64,000 bases of DNA. Origin: Charina bottae. Lineage: Eukaryota; Chordata; Lepidosauria; Squamata; Charinaidae. The notes under the pieces were generated by a model that saw only the letters and a program-made list of their open reading frames with translations, had not been told where the DNA came from and ran no database searches. The stretch spans positions 63,751,914-63,815,913 of the forward strand of contig JALMGJ010000002.1 of NCBI GenBank assembly GCA_023362775.1, given 5' to 3'. Positions 20,105 to 31,917 of this stretch are shown here, piece after piece; position 1 is the stretch's first letter; every line of letters begins with the position of its first letter. Made by a program: the position numbers and the translations under genes.

Positions 20105-21232
20105 AAGTGAATCAAAGAAATTTTAGAAAGGAGTGCCGAATAGAAGAAAATCATATTCAAGAATATTCTCCATTTTCTAATTTATGTTGCTCTCACTGAA
20201 TGGAAAAACATTTTTAATCCACCTCTCCTTAAGCAAAATGTTCCATCAATATATCTCTCTGAAAGCACAAATGTCCCAGTAGCTTTTTGGGACCATCTGG
20301 AGAGCACAGACAGATGGGTTTCCCTTTTCTGCTCCCAGCTCTAACTCAAACATACGCACACAACAACAACTGATGAACAAGAAATCAGGGAGTAAGGGTG
20401 CCTTAAGCCATCTTGTAGTTTTAAATCTATAGTACAAATTAAAGTACAAACTGTCTCTCCCAGCATCCAGATAATTAGAGTTTGTGTTCTTATTTGTCAA
20501 GTCTAGCTTGATTAAAGTCCCAACCCAGCTCAAAACCGAGACAGACATTCCACAGCTGATGAAGCTGCTGCTTCAGTTGTCTTCTGCTAGCTGTCAGCAA
20601 ACAAGAGCATTACTATTCTAATGATTTATTGGATGGTGGGATCAGACTCTCACCGGATCACTGAATACATCTGGACTGGACTAAGAAATGCAGACTTCAC
20701 CAGCAGAGAAATTGTGAAAGGTTCACAGCTGTTTTAAGCATGATTCACATATACAAAAGGTCTTGTTTATTGACATGCTATCTATAATAAGTTCAATAAA
20801 ATCACCTAAGGAGGGAGGGAAGAGTAAAGAAATTTTTAAAAACCTCACATTTTCAAACATATGTTATTCCAAGTGAATGGCTCCTTGTTAACACAGGTTA
20901 GAAGACTGCCAATTATAAGCTCATTTTACAGTTACAAAGTCCTCAATAGTTTATTTTCAATATTTAAATCAGTGATATTCCTGAATAAAAGGAAGATAGT
21001 TCAGATTCCCATTCTCTCTCAGATTTTTATCTATCTTGGCAGGGTACTGTTTAGTTCTCCCTCATCCCCATGATGACAAATAGACCTAAGCAAAAGCAAA
21101 GGGAAATAGTCAGAAGGCAAAATTAATATGATAAACTTTGGCCTGATAATGTGAGGGTTAGCCTCATGTCAACATCCAGGATGTTGCAGAAGAATGAAGC
21201 ATAACATCTCCTGTTCATTCTCTTGGTGAGTT
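20105..21232. other. unique non-coding stretch
   Basis: No conserved frame, RNA gene or repeat recognised. Confidence 0.5.
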
Positions 21233-21243
21233 CTCATGTGCAT

Positions 21244-21578
21244 TGTTGTTGTTGTTCAGTCGTTTAGTCGTGTTCGACTCTTCGTGACCTCGTGGACCAT
21301 AGCACGCCAGGCCTTCCTGTCCTCCACTGTCTCCCGGAGTTTGCTCAAATTCATGTTCATTACATCGGTGATGCTATCTAACCATCTCATACTCTGCCAC
21401 CCCCTTCTCCTTTTGCCTTCAGACTTTCCCAGCATCAGGGTCTTTTCCAGTGAGTCCTCTCTTCACATTAGGTGGCCAAAGTATTTGAGCTTCAGCTTCA
21501 GTATCTGTCCTTCCAATGAGTGGTCAGGGTTGATTTCCTTTATGATTGACTGATTTGACATCCTTGCAGTCCAAGGGA
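21244..21578 (-). mobile_element. BovB (RTE) LINE 3' fragment
   Basis: The plus strand starts with TTG repeats and TTCAGTCGTTTAGTCGTG, the reverse of the BovB 3' end, and continues with the C-terminal coding region. It matches 50142-50480 closely. A direct repeat CTCATGTGCAT lies at 21233-21243 and 21579-21589; the first two bases of the right copy may belong to BovB, so the TSD is 9-11 bp. Only about 335 bp were inserted. Confidence 0.92.
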
Positions 21579-21774
21579 CTCATGTGCATGCTCACATGCA
21601 ATTTTTTTTATAAGATCAGCATTCAGCAATGCAGGACTTGGTCAGAACAATAGCTCATGGAGAACATTACATGTGATGCAATCATACATTAAAAGAAATC
21701 AAGCTGGAGAATGGCCCAACAAAAGCATAGATTCTAAAAGGAGTTTGATTTAAATGTGAGAATTCAGTTTATTT

Positions 21775-22250
21775 TATTTTATTTATTTTACTGGGCTAAT
21801 GTGCCATGCTAGTCATACTGGACTCTGAGTCGTTTACCTGCCCTTTTCCATAAATAAGGTTAAACAAAATACAAATAACATAAAAACTATCCTACCTCAC
21901 TAAGGAACAATACCTAAATACTATTTAAATAAAACCTCAAACTACAAGGGGGGACAAAATTCATCATATATTCACCCTGAGACCCTATTGGAAAAATGAA
22001 GTTTTAATAGCCATTCTATTGGGGCCATACAGATCTTCAGGGGATGCTGTTCTACAGAAGGGGGACAGCATCTGAAAAGATCCACTTGCAAGGTCCTTGC
22101 AGATAACATTCCATTAGAGAGGGGAGCCAGAGGGAGGCCCTTCTGCCTGAAAAGATCATATAGGCAGAACTGTTTGGGAAAAGGTGACAAACAGCACTAC
22201 GTATTGTAGCCAAGAGCAAAATGGTAACTGGTAACCAGTTTAGTAATTCC
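21775..22250 (-). mobile_element. possible LINE 3' region, unclassified
   Basis: A TTTTATTTTATTTATTTTA start, a GTTTACCTGCCC motif and a minus-strand decayed frame (PPSVEQHPLKICMAPIEWLLK) suggest the reversed 3' end of an old L2/CR1-like element. The similarity is weak and the call is tentative. Confidence 0.3.
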
Positions 22251-25200
22251 TTTAATTATTCCCTATCTTAGGACGGTCCTCTTAATTTCTTCCTTCTTGT
22301 TTTCAAAGTACCTAAAGAACATGCATTTCTGCTATAGAGAGTTGGATGTAAGGAACTATTGATAATATTGCACAGTTGCAATTTTTTAAAAAAGCAAGCA
22401 ATCATAAGAATATTTTAGAAGGAAACTGAATTAATCCAATTAACTATACTTTCATTATGACAGTTTTGTAAAGACATGCTAAAGACCTGATTTATTAAAC
22501 CAGTATGTTTCCAATGATCACTTTTTTATATTAAAATGAATAAATGTAGGTTTACACAGAACTTATTTTAAAAATACTGTAGATTTTTCAAAAACATTCA
22601 CAGTAGACCATATAATAAAGATGAGTCCTTTAATCAGCCATTGTGATAACTCTGGTTTACAGAAACAAGTTTATGCAGACATACAAAAGTTATTCAACTG
22701 ATACGTCAGTTTTTCATGGTGCCTAGATAAGGAAAAGCAGAATTGTTATCTTATTTTATTTTTGGTTTTTGGTTCAGTATCACACAGAGTTCCAGGATCA
22801 GTAATATTCATTTTATAGGTTTGGATAAGGAAAAAATTATTATACTGAACTAAGAACTCAGTTCCAAGAGGGGAAACAGAGCACATCCTACTGAATTTTG
22901 GTGTATTTTGAGAAGGCCCAGTCATTTGTGAGTTGGGAGAAGAATAGTTTGGAAATAGGACCAAAGTTTAGCTCTATATACTTTTCCCCCATTTTTATAT
23001 TGTTTGTCTTAATGCTGTGCCAAAATCTCTCTTGCAGTTTTGCGAAAATGTCCCTGCAAAAGAGACTTCTCTACTCTTCCATAGTCTTATGGTGAGTGAA
23101 AAATTCTTTCAAGTTTCTCTTTAAGGAATTTTTTAGTTTCTTTTACTATTGGAGATGGTGGGTGGTGTTACTGATGCTATTGTTGTGGTTTTTTTATGCA
23201 TCTTCTGTTGTCTGAAGCTGCCTTGATCATGCACGCTTTCTAATCTGAAAAAGGCAATGAAAAGAATACATCTATGATATGTTCCCTTGGGATTTCACTA
23301 AAGCAAGAGAAGCCAAGGAGACTGAAGACTGCTGATTATTGCACAGTGAAAGATCTTGTTATTAATTCATTCGTTCAGTGAATATGATACTGCCCTCATA
23401 TCTGTGACTCTGCTCTCCGAAAGAAATTTCAAAAACAAATTCTTTCTTCAATTTTTATGACAGTGGTAGAAAAAAGTGCAGCCGTCAATCCTTCATGGCA
23501 CTAGGTTTTTCTAATATAGAGTTATTTTTTAAAATAATGCATTTTTATTCGTTAGACTCCCCCATTCCACAATTTCTCTTATTGGGCAATATAAAAACAT
23601 ATTAAATAAATAAAGTACAGACTTTGTACGCAGAAGGTTCTATGTTTTCTTAACCAGAGAAGCCAAAAATTAAACCAAGGCTCAGGTAGCAAGTCGTGAC
23701 ATGAAAGATCTTTTCCTGTGACCTTGGCAGTCGACAGTCCTGGGCTGGATAGACAAAATAGTCTGTCCCGGTATAAGGCAGCTCTTTATGGTCTGGAAAT
23801 TTTATTTGCCTGGATTACATAGCCTTGGTGGGGGGGGGTGGGGGGAGAGATTGGTGCAGAGAATACTTAACTTGCTTTCTTGTCTTTCCTGGCAACTAGC
23901 CCTAAACGATAATAATTTATAAAAACATAATCAGTCAGGTGTGCTTCTCAGATCTCCTGGCAACCTTAACCCTGAAAACAAATTGCCACTTACATGATAT
24001 TATTCCATGAAGTTCTGTCACAGACTCAACCAAAACATAAAATTGTCAGTTAGAACTCTCATTCTCCTGTTCAGGCTTGTTCTAATATTATTTCCCTTCC
24101 TAATATCTTCACACAGACATTTTGAGTTTATGGTTTGTTTTCTTCCACTCCCTTTTCCCCTGTCCCAGAAAATAGGAGAGAAGTGAATGTGTTTATTTTA
24201 ATGATTAAATAAAGATAGGATTGCCTCATACCTATCTCCCATAGTGATAAAAAAGGGAAGGGGCCGAGAGGAAGCACAAATATTTTAAAAACCTGAAATA
24301 AACTGGCCCTACAGATTAGAATCTGCATCTCATGTCCTGAGTTTAATAGAAAGCTTACCAAAAGATGTCTGTGAGAAAATGGAATCTTTCAAAGAAATCA
24401 GAGTACTAATTGACAATACTGCGTGTAAAATATACATTATGTCTTTATAAGTAATGAAGAGGCAGTTTCTATAGGAACTGCTAGTTTTATTGATTGCTGG
24501 AAGGAAATAGGCCCATAAAACTGTACGCTACAATCCCTAGGCAGCTCTAACTTAACACACAGCATGTTTTGTTTTCCTCAAACAGTTGCCTACTCATAAA
24601 AGGCTACAAATATTGGCTGCATTCCTACACAGCCTGCTTAAATCCCATTGAGTTCAAGTGAAGCTGTGGCATTCAGCAGTATTGCTGTTCTGAACTTGTT
24701 CCCACAGCATGGTAGGCATGATCTAATGCCAACCACAGTTAGGGCATTCATTCAGTGAATAAGCTTCAGAAAACACAGCAAACAGAGCCAGACCTAATTT
24801 ATCACTTTCTCATCTCTGGTCAATATCCCAGCAAACTTCATACTGGTTAGTACTTCCTGTTATTCACCTATTTCAGTCCCTCACAAAGCCCATGAAGGCT
24901 CTCAGGACTGAAGCCATCGCTTATGAAATAAGAAGACTAGAAATGGGAGTGTGTTTCCTTCAAGAGATCTCCTTCTCCATTCCCACCCTTATTTTTTTAG
25001 GGAAGAGAAGGGGAAAAATGTGCTGCCAAAAATTACTCATTTTGTCCCAAATTTTTGATAGCACAATATTGGAATTCTGGGGAACACGAACTACTATACA
25101 TTATTCCCTAGGAATTAGCTCACCTTCCTGTTTTTGCCAAAGCAGGGATCATTCATTTTGTGTACCTTTTCATGATAGCTCTAATATTTGTTGTGGCCCC

Positions 25201-26529
25201 CAATCTCACTCCTGAAGACACCTGTAAGAAATCCTGGGAAACTGCTATAGGATCTAGGCATGGCTGTTATTTGAAAATAACAACAACAACAGATTGCCCA
25301 CTGTACTGGATTAGTAAACTGTCACTATATAATTAGACAGTTTCACAGAATTCCTGCAGTCTCAGAGCAAGGTACGATCTGATTTTGCCTTCATCCAGGA
25401 GACTTGCTGTCCTAAGAATATGTCTAAGAATATTATGGAAGTCACCAAGTTCTTTGCTTGGTCTTTCCCTAATTCAGCTGGTTCAGTCTTAATGTCTATT
25501 TAAAACCAACATAACAAGTGCAGGCTAGCCAGAAGCCTGTGGTTTTCAAATGCTTTCCAACCAGACACTCCTTTCAAAAAGATGTGTTGTAATAATCCGT
25601 CTATCCTGATGTCAGATCAGACAAAGTGCTTCTCTTAGTGTTGCTGAACTAAGAGAGGGTATATTTTAAAGTGACAGAACTAAAGAGTTGTGGAGTCTTA
25701 AATCAAATTAGCAGACAGCTCCTGCGTGGGAGTCTCTGTAAGATTAATGAGTTGCCTTTAAAAAAAAGAGTATCAACAAGGTAATGAACAAGTCTAGCAT
25801 TAACCTAAATGGATGAATAGAGATAAATCCACAAGGTGAAATATAGGGCTCATTGAAATCTATGGAGGACTTGTCACTGATACAATTGAGGATTTCATCC
25901 ATACCATCCCTACAGAGGTTTTTTAAAAGCAGATTTCTGGCAAAAACCTTAGCATGGAATACAATATGACATAGTTGGGATTAAATTATTAATAACAAAG
26001 TCCTAGATGGCATTAAAAGAAATAAGAAATATTGAGTTTCCAGTAACAAAGTTCAAGCCTATACAATTTTGACTATGTATATTGAAAAGTATGAATTCAT
26101 GTGTGTTCACTCTTTCTTGCAATGCAGATATTCAGTTCAGACCAGTGAGCCTAAAATTTATATTTAGGTATGTTTTAACCAGATGTCTGTAAGTAAACAA
26201 ACTTTAAACACAGGCTATAAAGATAAAATTTGGATGTTCTGGGATTAAGATGAGTAAATTTATTAAATAGTATATAGCCATAAGCCATCATACATAATTT
26301 ACACACAGGAAGATAACAAAACAAGCAAGCTAATCTGCACCATATTACACAGGATATTCACTATATTATGTGAAGGAATCTACTTTATAATCAATTGCCA
26401 CAGCTTTTAGTAGTTGGTTTGTAACATGTGAACTAATAATAAAAAAAACCTTCATACTAAAAATGTTTCACATCAGACCACATTAGGCTAAAGTATATTG
26501 CAACTGGGTACATTTTGTTTTATTTACTA
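22251..26529. other. long unique non-coding stretch
   Basis: About 4.3 kb without recognised genes. A G-rich tract lies at 23828-23847. A short piece near 24617-24660 (CCTACACAGCCTGCTTAAAT, CCCATTGAGTTCAAG) resembles a common reptile dispersed repeat. No splice-supported exon was found. Confidence 0.5.
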
Positions 26530-26960
26530 CTTAGAACCAGGGAACCACAGTTATGCTGCAGTTAAGGTATTGGGCTGAGAACAGAAAAATCCAGGTTCAA
26601 ATCCTCACTTGAACCATGAGGCTGTATGAGTGATTTTGGTCAACTAATAGCTCTTGTCCCTCCACCCCACAAGTCCTGCTGTGCTGCCACATTGTGGTAG
26701 GGGGGAGATGTTCCTGGAAGGGATGGGCAAAGAACATCAGGAGTGTATGCCAAAAGAATATATTCCCAGCAGGGTCACCCAAGGTCATCCTAGTGGCCCA
26801 GCTAAAGCAAGCAGGCATCTATATTGGGAAGCTGCAATATAGGAAGATACTGGAGGCAGATGATCACCTTGACACTTGACAATGGCAAAGGCATCAATTC
26901 ATACTGTGCAGGAGAAGGCAATGGGAAACCACTCCTGTATTTTTACCAAGAAAACCACAT
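26530..26960 (+). mobile_element. tRNA-derived SINE, old
   Basis: Box A-like TGCTGCAGTTAAGG and a perfect box B GGTTCAAATCC (about 26593) define the tRNA head. The later part contains GGAGAAGGCAATGGGAAACC and ACCAAGAAAACCACATGGAT, a module shared with the SINE at 18011. The boundary with the RTE sequence that follows is not sharp; the module may be the 5' UTR of that element. Confidence 0.65.
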
Positions 26961-27600
26961 GGATAGAAAATATAAATGATTGATGATATAATGCCAGATG
27001 ATGGGCCCCTCAGGTTGGATGGCGCCAAACATGCTACTGAGGAAGAGCTGAGAATCTTTCTCAATACTAATCATGTTTCTGAGTACTAGATTAAAGCCTT
27101 TGGGATGTCTAGTTGCTGATGTTGTCATAAAGGGAAAGAAATTCTGAAGCTGCCAAGACAGAATTACAGTGGGAAAATGGAACATAAGAAGCATGAACAT
27201 GGGAAAGCTTAACACAGTGAAGAATGAAATGAAATGACTACATTGACGTCTTAGGCATCAGCGAATTGAGATGGACTTGGATTAAACAACCTTCAGTCAG
27301 AAGATCACACTGTTCACTACTCAGGACATGTAAAGTAAAGAAGGAGCAATGTTGCTTTCATAGTGTAGCAAGAACATACTTGGCTACAATGCAATCAATG
27401 ACTGAATAATATCAATTAAACTTTGTGGACAAACCTTTATTATAACAATTATTCAAGTTTATGCTCCATCCACTGATGCAGAAGAAAAGAAGGATGATGA
27501 GTTTTATGATCAAGTTCAATCTAAAATTGACAGAGCATACAAGCGATATAGACTGATTGTGGTTGGTGACTAGAATGTTAAGGTTGGAAATATTAAAGAT
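26961..27600 (+). mobile_element. RTE/BovB-like endonuclease domain remnant
   Basis: Relics of the apurinic endonuclease are visible on the plus strand: MGKLNTVKNEM, HIDVLGISELRWTW, IIIQVYAPSTDAEEKKDDEF and IVVGD-NVKVGN, where TAG replaces the Trp codon of GDWNAKVG at about 27571. The order matches the N-terminal part of BovB-type ORFs. Several frameshifts separate the pieces. Confidence 0.75.
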
Positions 27601-27604
27601 GAAA

Positions 27605-27853
27605 ATGTAGTATGGCTTTTTTGTGTTTGGGTACCTTTGAGTCAGTGTTGACTCCTGGCAATTGCCTGGACAAATCCCTGCAGTTTTCTTGGCAAGGTTT
27701 TTCAGAAGTGGTTTGCCATTGCCTCCTTCCCAGGGCTGAGAGAGAGTGACTGGCCCAAGGTAACTCAGCTGGCTTTGTGCCTAAGGCAGGACTAGAACTC
27801 ATAGTCTCCCAGTTTCCAGCATGATGCCTTAACTACACACCAGACTGGCTTAG
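27605..27853 (-). mobile_element. tRNA-derived SINE, minus strand
   Basis: Read on the minus strand: AGCCAGTCTGGTGTGTAGTT head, GAGTTCTAGTCCTGCC box B, TTACCTTGGGCCAGTCACTC core, then GGCAATGGCAAACCACTTCT and TTGCCAAGAAAACTGCAGGG. It is the same family as 18011-18245 and is nested in the RTE remnant. Confidence 0.85.
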
Positions 27854-28189
27854 GAAACCAAAATGAAGCAGGAGAATGACAAGTAGTTGTGTTTGACAAG
27901 GAAAATGGAGTGAATGATTGCAAATTAAACATGCATGGTAAAAAAAACTAAATGTGTTATTTTATAGAATATTTCCTAAGGATGCAAAAGTGAATGGAGA
28001 ACATGGACATACAAATCCTGGTAAAAGGTTAATGGGTAATATATAGTATTCTGTGATTAATGAATGTTTGTCAAAGCAAGTGAAAAGGCTGTCTATAAGA
28101 CTATGGTTCTGTCTACTTTATTATTGAGAACTAAGTAGAGAAAGATAAATGTAACTTGCATTCAGTGGGAATGGGTACTTAAAAGGTAC
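27854..28189. other. non-coding, probable continuation of decayed LINE
   Basis: A-rich sequence without a convincing frame. It lies between two LINE remnants and may belong to one of them. Confidence 0.35.
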
Positions 28190-28560
28190 AGCATATGATA
28201 AAAACAAAACAAAATAGGATCAAGAATTAATGGGGGCTGAATAAATATGGAATTAATACAAAAGTGAGTGACCAAGACAAAAGAAGTACACTGAGTGATT
28301 TGGACATATAGAGAAAATAAATGAGGAGCAAATTGCAAAACAAATATATGAAGGAAAAGTGAATGCGTCAAGAGGAAGGAAAAGACCAAGAAAGTTGTGG
28401 TTGGATGGAGTTGGTGAGAACCAGAAAATGAAAGAGGTGAGAGCTTTAAAACACAAAAGACAATATATGAAGTGATGAATGGACATGGTGAAAGCAAGGA
28501 TGATTTGCAAGCGTGGAAAGGTGTGCAATGGTATAGTGAATGGTACTGTGTAAATTATAC
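28190..28560 (+). mobile_element. non-LTR retrotransposon C-terminal remnant
   Basis: The plus strand shows HIERINEEQIAKQIYEGKVN-like sequence followed by GRKRPRKLWLDGV, the usual GHLERM...RGRPRKTWLDGV signature near the C terminus of RTE- or jockey-type ORFs. Stops and shifts are present. The family cannot be fixed from this piece. Confidence 0.55.
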
Positions 28561-29874
28561 TTAGTTATATTTCCTTTACTTTTTTAATGCATTTAATTTC
28601 TTTGGCTTCTTGTTCCCTTTCTCCACTCTGCATGATGTTACTCCCACAGAAAGAAAGTTGTGGGATATCCTGTACTGATGCTTCAGTCTCATACTATTAA
28701 ACCATTTGCCTAGCCCAGTCTAGGATGTTTCCGTAGAATATTGTTTGTATGCATTCTAAATGAGGAAAAGGGTAGTAACAAATGTTATGAAATGGTGTGA
28801 AAGCTTGAATCAGTTTAAACAAGTTTATAACGATATCATTCCCACCTGACTAGGCCTGTCAATGCTCCTGCTATAAACCTTGTTTTTCTTGCAATTTGTG
28901 ATTTTAATGATGGCACCTGGATGTGGCTTTAATTCAGTCTCTCTATAAAATAGGTTAGACTTTTTCCTGCTTTTCTGCATTGAAAAATGAGAATACACAT
29001 ACAAAGCCTTCTCCAGTCTGAAAGGTAAACAGAGAATAACATTTCATGCCCATTGAGGCATATTTTAATCTTAACAAAGATCATTTTGTTAACAAGCACT
29101 CTGTGAAAGAAGCCACTTTCTTCTAAACCTGTAATTGTTTTCTTGGTCTAATACTTAAATGAGAAAGATTTACTGTGGGACCCTGGAATATTTATCTTCT
29201 GAAATACCATAGCATGTAAACACCATTTATTCTTATGTCTGTGAAGAAGCAAAAGGAACTTTAGGTAATGCCAGATTTGCTTACATTATCAACAAATGTA
29301 CTTTTCTTTTCATAAATGTTGGTAATTAATATTTAACAATGGAGCAAATAGCAGTTTAAGTGGTGGCACTTAGAAATTAATATTAATTAAAAGAATGATT
29401 ACTGTCTGCTAAACCAAACTCAGTCTTGTGAATAGTCAAGACAACATAAGGTAATTTTATTCTGTTGCCAATTATGTTACCGATTCAACTACAATATCTT
29501 TGCAACATGAAAAATTATGGACTAAGGAAAAATTATGAACACAGGTTATTTTTTGGACAGGAAAACAATCAGTTCCTTTATACTTTGCTTGCAATATTTC
29601 ATTATACATCGGATTCCTGCAGTAATATTAGTGTATTGGATCCTTATTGTCATTGGTTAATTAAGCATGCCTGTGATATTGTATTGTCACTCATTTACCT
29701 TGGGCTGCCAGTATTTGTTGTCATTCTTGCAGACTCACTGGTGTTAATTCTTCTAGAATTTTCAATAAAGCAAGCAGCTGAAAAACTTACTCCTGACTCA
29801 AGTATCTTCTGTTTTTTCTTTAGAAAAAACACAGCTGGGGCAATGGGGACAGGATTATTAAGCAGGAAATCTGT
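28561..29874. other. unique non-coding stretch
   Basis: An open frame at 29465-29881 is hydrophobic in parts but has no family features and AT-rich codons. Nothing else is recognised. Confidence 0.45.
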
Positions 29875-29879
29875 AATAT

Positions 29880-30090
29880 AAAAGGTGAAATGGGATCAGC
29901 AGTCTGGCTCATATCAAAAGAGAATGGCAAAACCGTATCAGTGTAATTGGACACTGGTTCTGCTGTATCTGTAATATCATAGCATAAATCTGAGCAGCAT
30001 TTCAGAAAGGCCAACCTAAAGGTTATCAGAGTTACAATAAACAACTTGTGCTTGGGAAAAAAATTATTCCCATTGGAGCAGTCATATTAT
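29880..30090 (+). pseudogene. decayed retroelement aspartic protease
   Basis: A plus-strand frame reads GSAVWLISKENGKTVSV, stop, LDTGSAVSVI, then after another stop FRKANLKVIRVTINNLCLGKKIIPIGAV. DTGSAVSVI is a typical Ty3/gypsy protease active site, and the spacing to the IPIGAV flap-like end fits. At least two in-frame stops break it. It is unrelated in detail to the chromovirus at 1-4648, whose active site is DSGAS. Confidence 0.6.
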
Positions 30091-30309
30091 ATAAAGACTT
30101 AGAGTCATCATGCCATCCAAGCTGAGAGCTTGAGTGTTGAAGAAGCTATATATTGGACATGTTGGGGTTTGTATAATACCCAGAATTTACAGCTAGATTA
30201 ATTAGACAGGTGAGAGGCATTAAGTTCTGCAAGTTATTCTATCAGCAGCCATTGTTGAAGAATGATGAAATAAGTGACTCATACCACAGCTGATATAGTT
30301 TAAGCTGGG

Positions 30310-30540
30310 TGTGGTAGATAATGAATGTGACCTATAATGTGATTGGTCAATTTAAGTATATAAGCAGAGGAGCTCTGATGTTCATTCTCTTCTCGTTACT
30401 ATCTTCATTATCATCTGTATCTATTGGACGTTATTGGACTGTGTATTGACTGTGTATGTATATAGAGTAAATAGACTATTTTATCTAATCTCTTGTGAGT
30501 GTCTGCTTACTCAATAGATTGTATTACTCTGAGGTCTAGA
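30310..30540 (+). repeat. possible LTR with CCAAT and TATA-like boxes
   Basis: An inverted CCAAT box (ATTGG) near 30343 is followed by TATATAAG near 30357, then a T- and C-rich stretch. This promoter-like order, 220 bp after a protease relic in the same orientation, suggests a 3' LTR. No matching second LTR was found, so the edges are unknown. Confidence 0.3.
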
Positions 30541-31835
30541 AGGAACATTGACAGCCCCAGTGCTGTATACTCTGACAGGACATCTTGAAAAGATGAAGTT
30601 TTGTTTGGTGGCCAGGAATACGCCAACAAGTTGAACAGCTTGAAATGAGTTTGGACCTTCTCAAACCTAATTTCAGGGAAAACAGCTGAAACAAGTTGAG
30701 CAGTCTTCTCATGGTATAACTCAATACTTCTTTATTGGACAAACCACTAGCAAGAGACTACAGAGGGGAGCATAGATGGACAACTAGAAAGATCAAAGAA
30801 AGAACTGGACATTCTTATAGTGATTGCTTCTGAAGTGATGTCAATGGAAGAGAACAGAGGTACAGAAGGAAGAAGGTCCAACTGATGTGACTGGAGGCTC
30901 AACTGTAATTCCTGAGTTATTCCAGTAGTATTTACCCCTGAAGGAGACACACAACCAGTGGTTGCTCCATAGTCAGAAATACTATCAGATATTCCTGTTT
31001 GTGATAACAGATGTGATAGATGTAACAGAACAGATGTAACAGAAAAGCCACCACCATGGCTAGATTTGTAAATATAATAGGATCTGTATCTTGATTGGCA
31101 GGGGTGTGGTATATTAAGTTTTATGGTAATTGGCATCTATAAGTAACGTAAAATAAGAACAGAAGAACCTCCAGAAAATGCATAATTAAATTCTAAGACC
31201 TATAATTGCTAAATATATGGCGATTGGAGATCTCCATATATTGGTTCTGTAGTCTGCCACCCAATCCTTTCAATCTTAACTTTCAAAAGAATTGAGAGTT
31301 GAATTATCTTCTGTTGAACAACTAACATCCTAACAGGTGGCTTAAATGTCAAGTTTCTGGATATAGATATTAATATTGAACTTAAAATTAGTGTTCAAAC
31401 TTTAGTCATACTATTTTTTTTTAATTGAGATATCTTGTCTTCCCGGGGTTGGGGAATCCATAGCCTAGTTCTATGGCTCTAGGAGTCTCCCATATATATG
31501 TCAGAAGTGAAACTTATTTTGCTCTACCCCAGAAATCAAAATAATCTAATAGATGTATTATATTTACTAAAAGCTAACTCCCCAAATATGAAAAGGGGGC
31601 AAAAATTGTTGCCTTGCCTGTCTAGTGACATTAGTGCATACCTTCTCTATAGCCCTCATAGGCCAAAAAAATTAAGGTAAGAAAACTGGGGCTCAAGTCA
31701 CAAAACTTCTGTGCAAAGGTAGTGGTTTTGGAAGAATCCTTTTGTTCAAAAATCACTTTCTTTACTTTCTATATATAAGTAAACTACTGCATTTCAAACA
31801 TTGCCAGAACAGCAGTGTCAGACATAAGAACTGTC
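30541..31835. other. non-coding stretch, nothing firm
   Basis: The part to about 31140 may belong to the decayed LTR element, but no gag, RT or integrase motif was recognised. Confidence 0.4.
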
Positions 31836-31843
31836 TTTTAGAG

Positions 31844-31909
31844 TAGTGTTTCTCAAGCTCAAAAACTTTAGTCCATACATCTTAAAGTTGCTGAGCTTGA
31901 AAAACACTG
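31844..31909. mobile_element. 66-bp hAT-type MITE
   Basis: Ends are inverted: TAGTGTTTCTCAAGCTC on the left, and CAGTGTTTTTCAAGCTC read from the right. Flanks TTTTAGAG (31836-31843) and TTTTTGAG (31910-31917) match at seven of eight positions, fitting a hAT TSD. The interior CTTAAAGTTGCTGAG links it to the MITE at 42370. Confidence 0.75.
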
Positions 31910-31917
31910 TTTTTGAG

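Noticed and set aside
28162..28528. Two minus-strand frames of 90-110 codons
   Set aside because: Opposite strand of a LINE C-terminal relic; Phe/Ser-rich low-complexity translation.
29465..29881. 138-codon frame with hydrophobic segments
   Set aside because: AT-rich chance frame; runs out at the protease relic and lacks family features.
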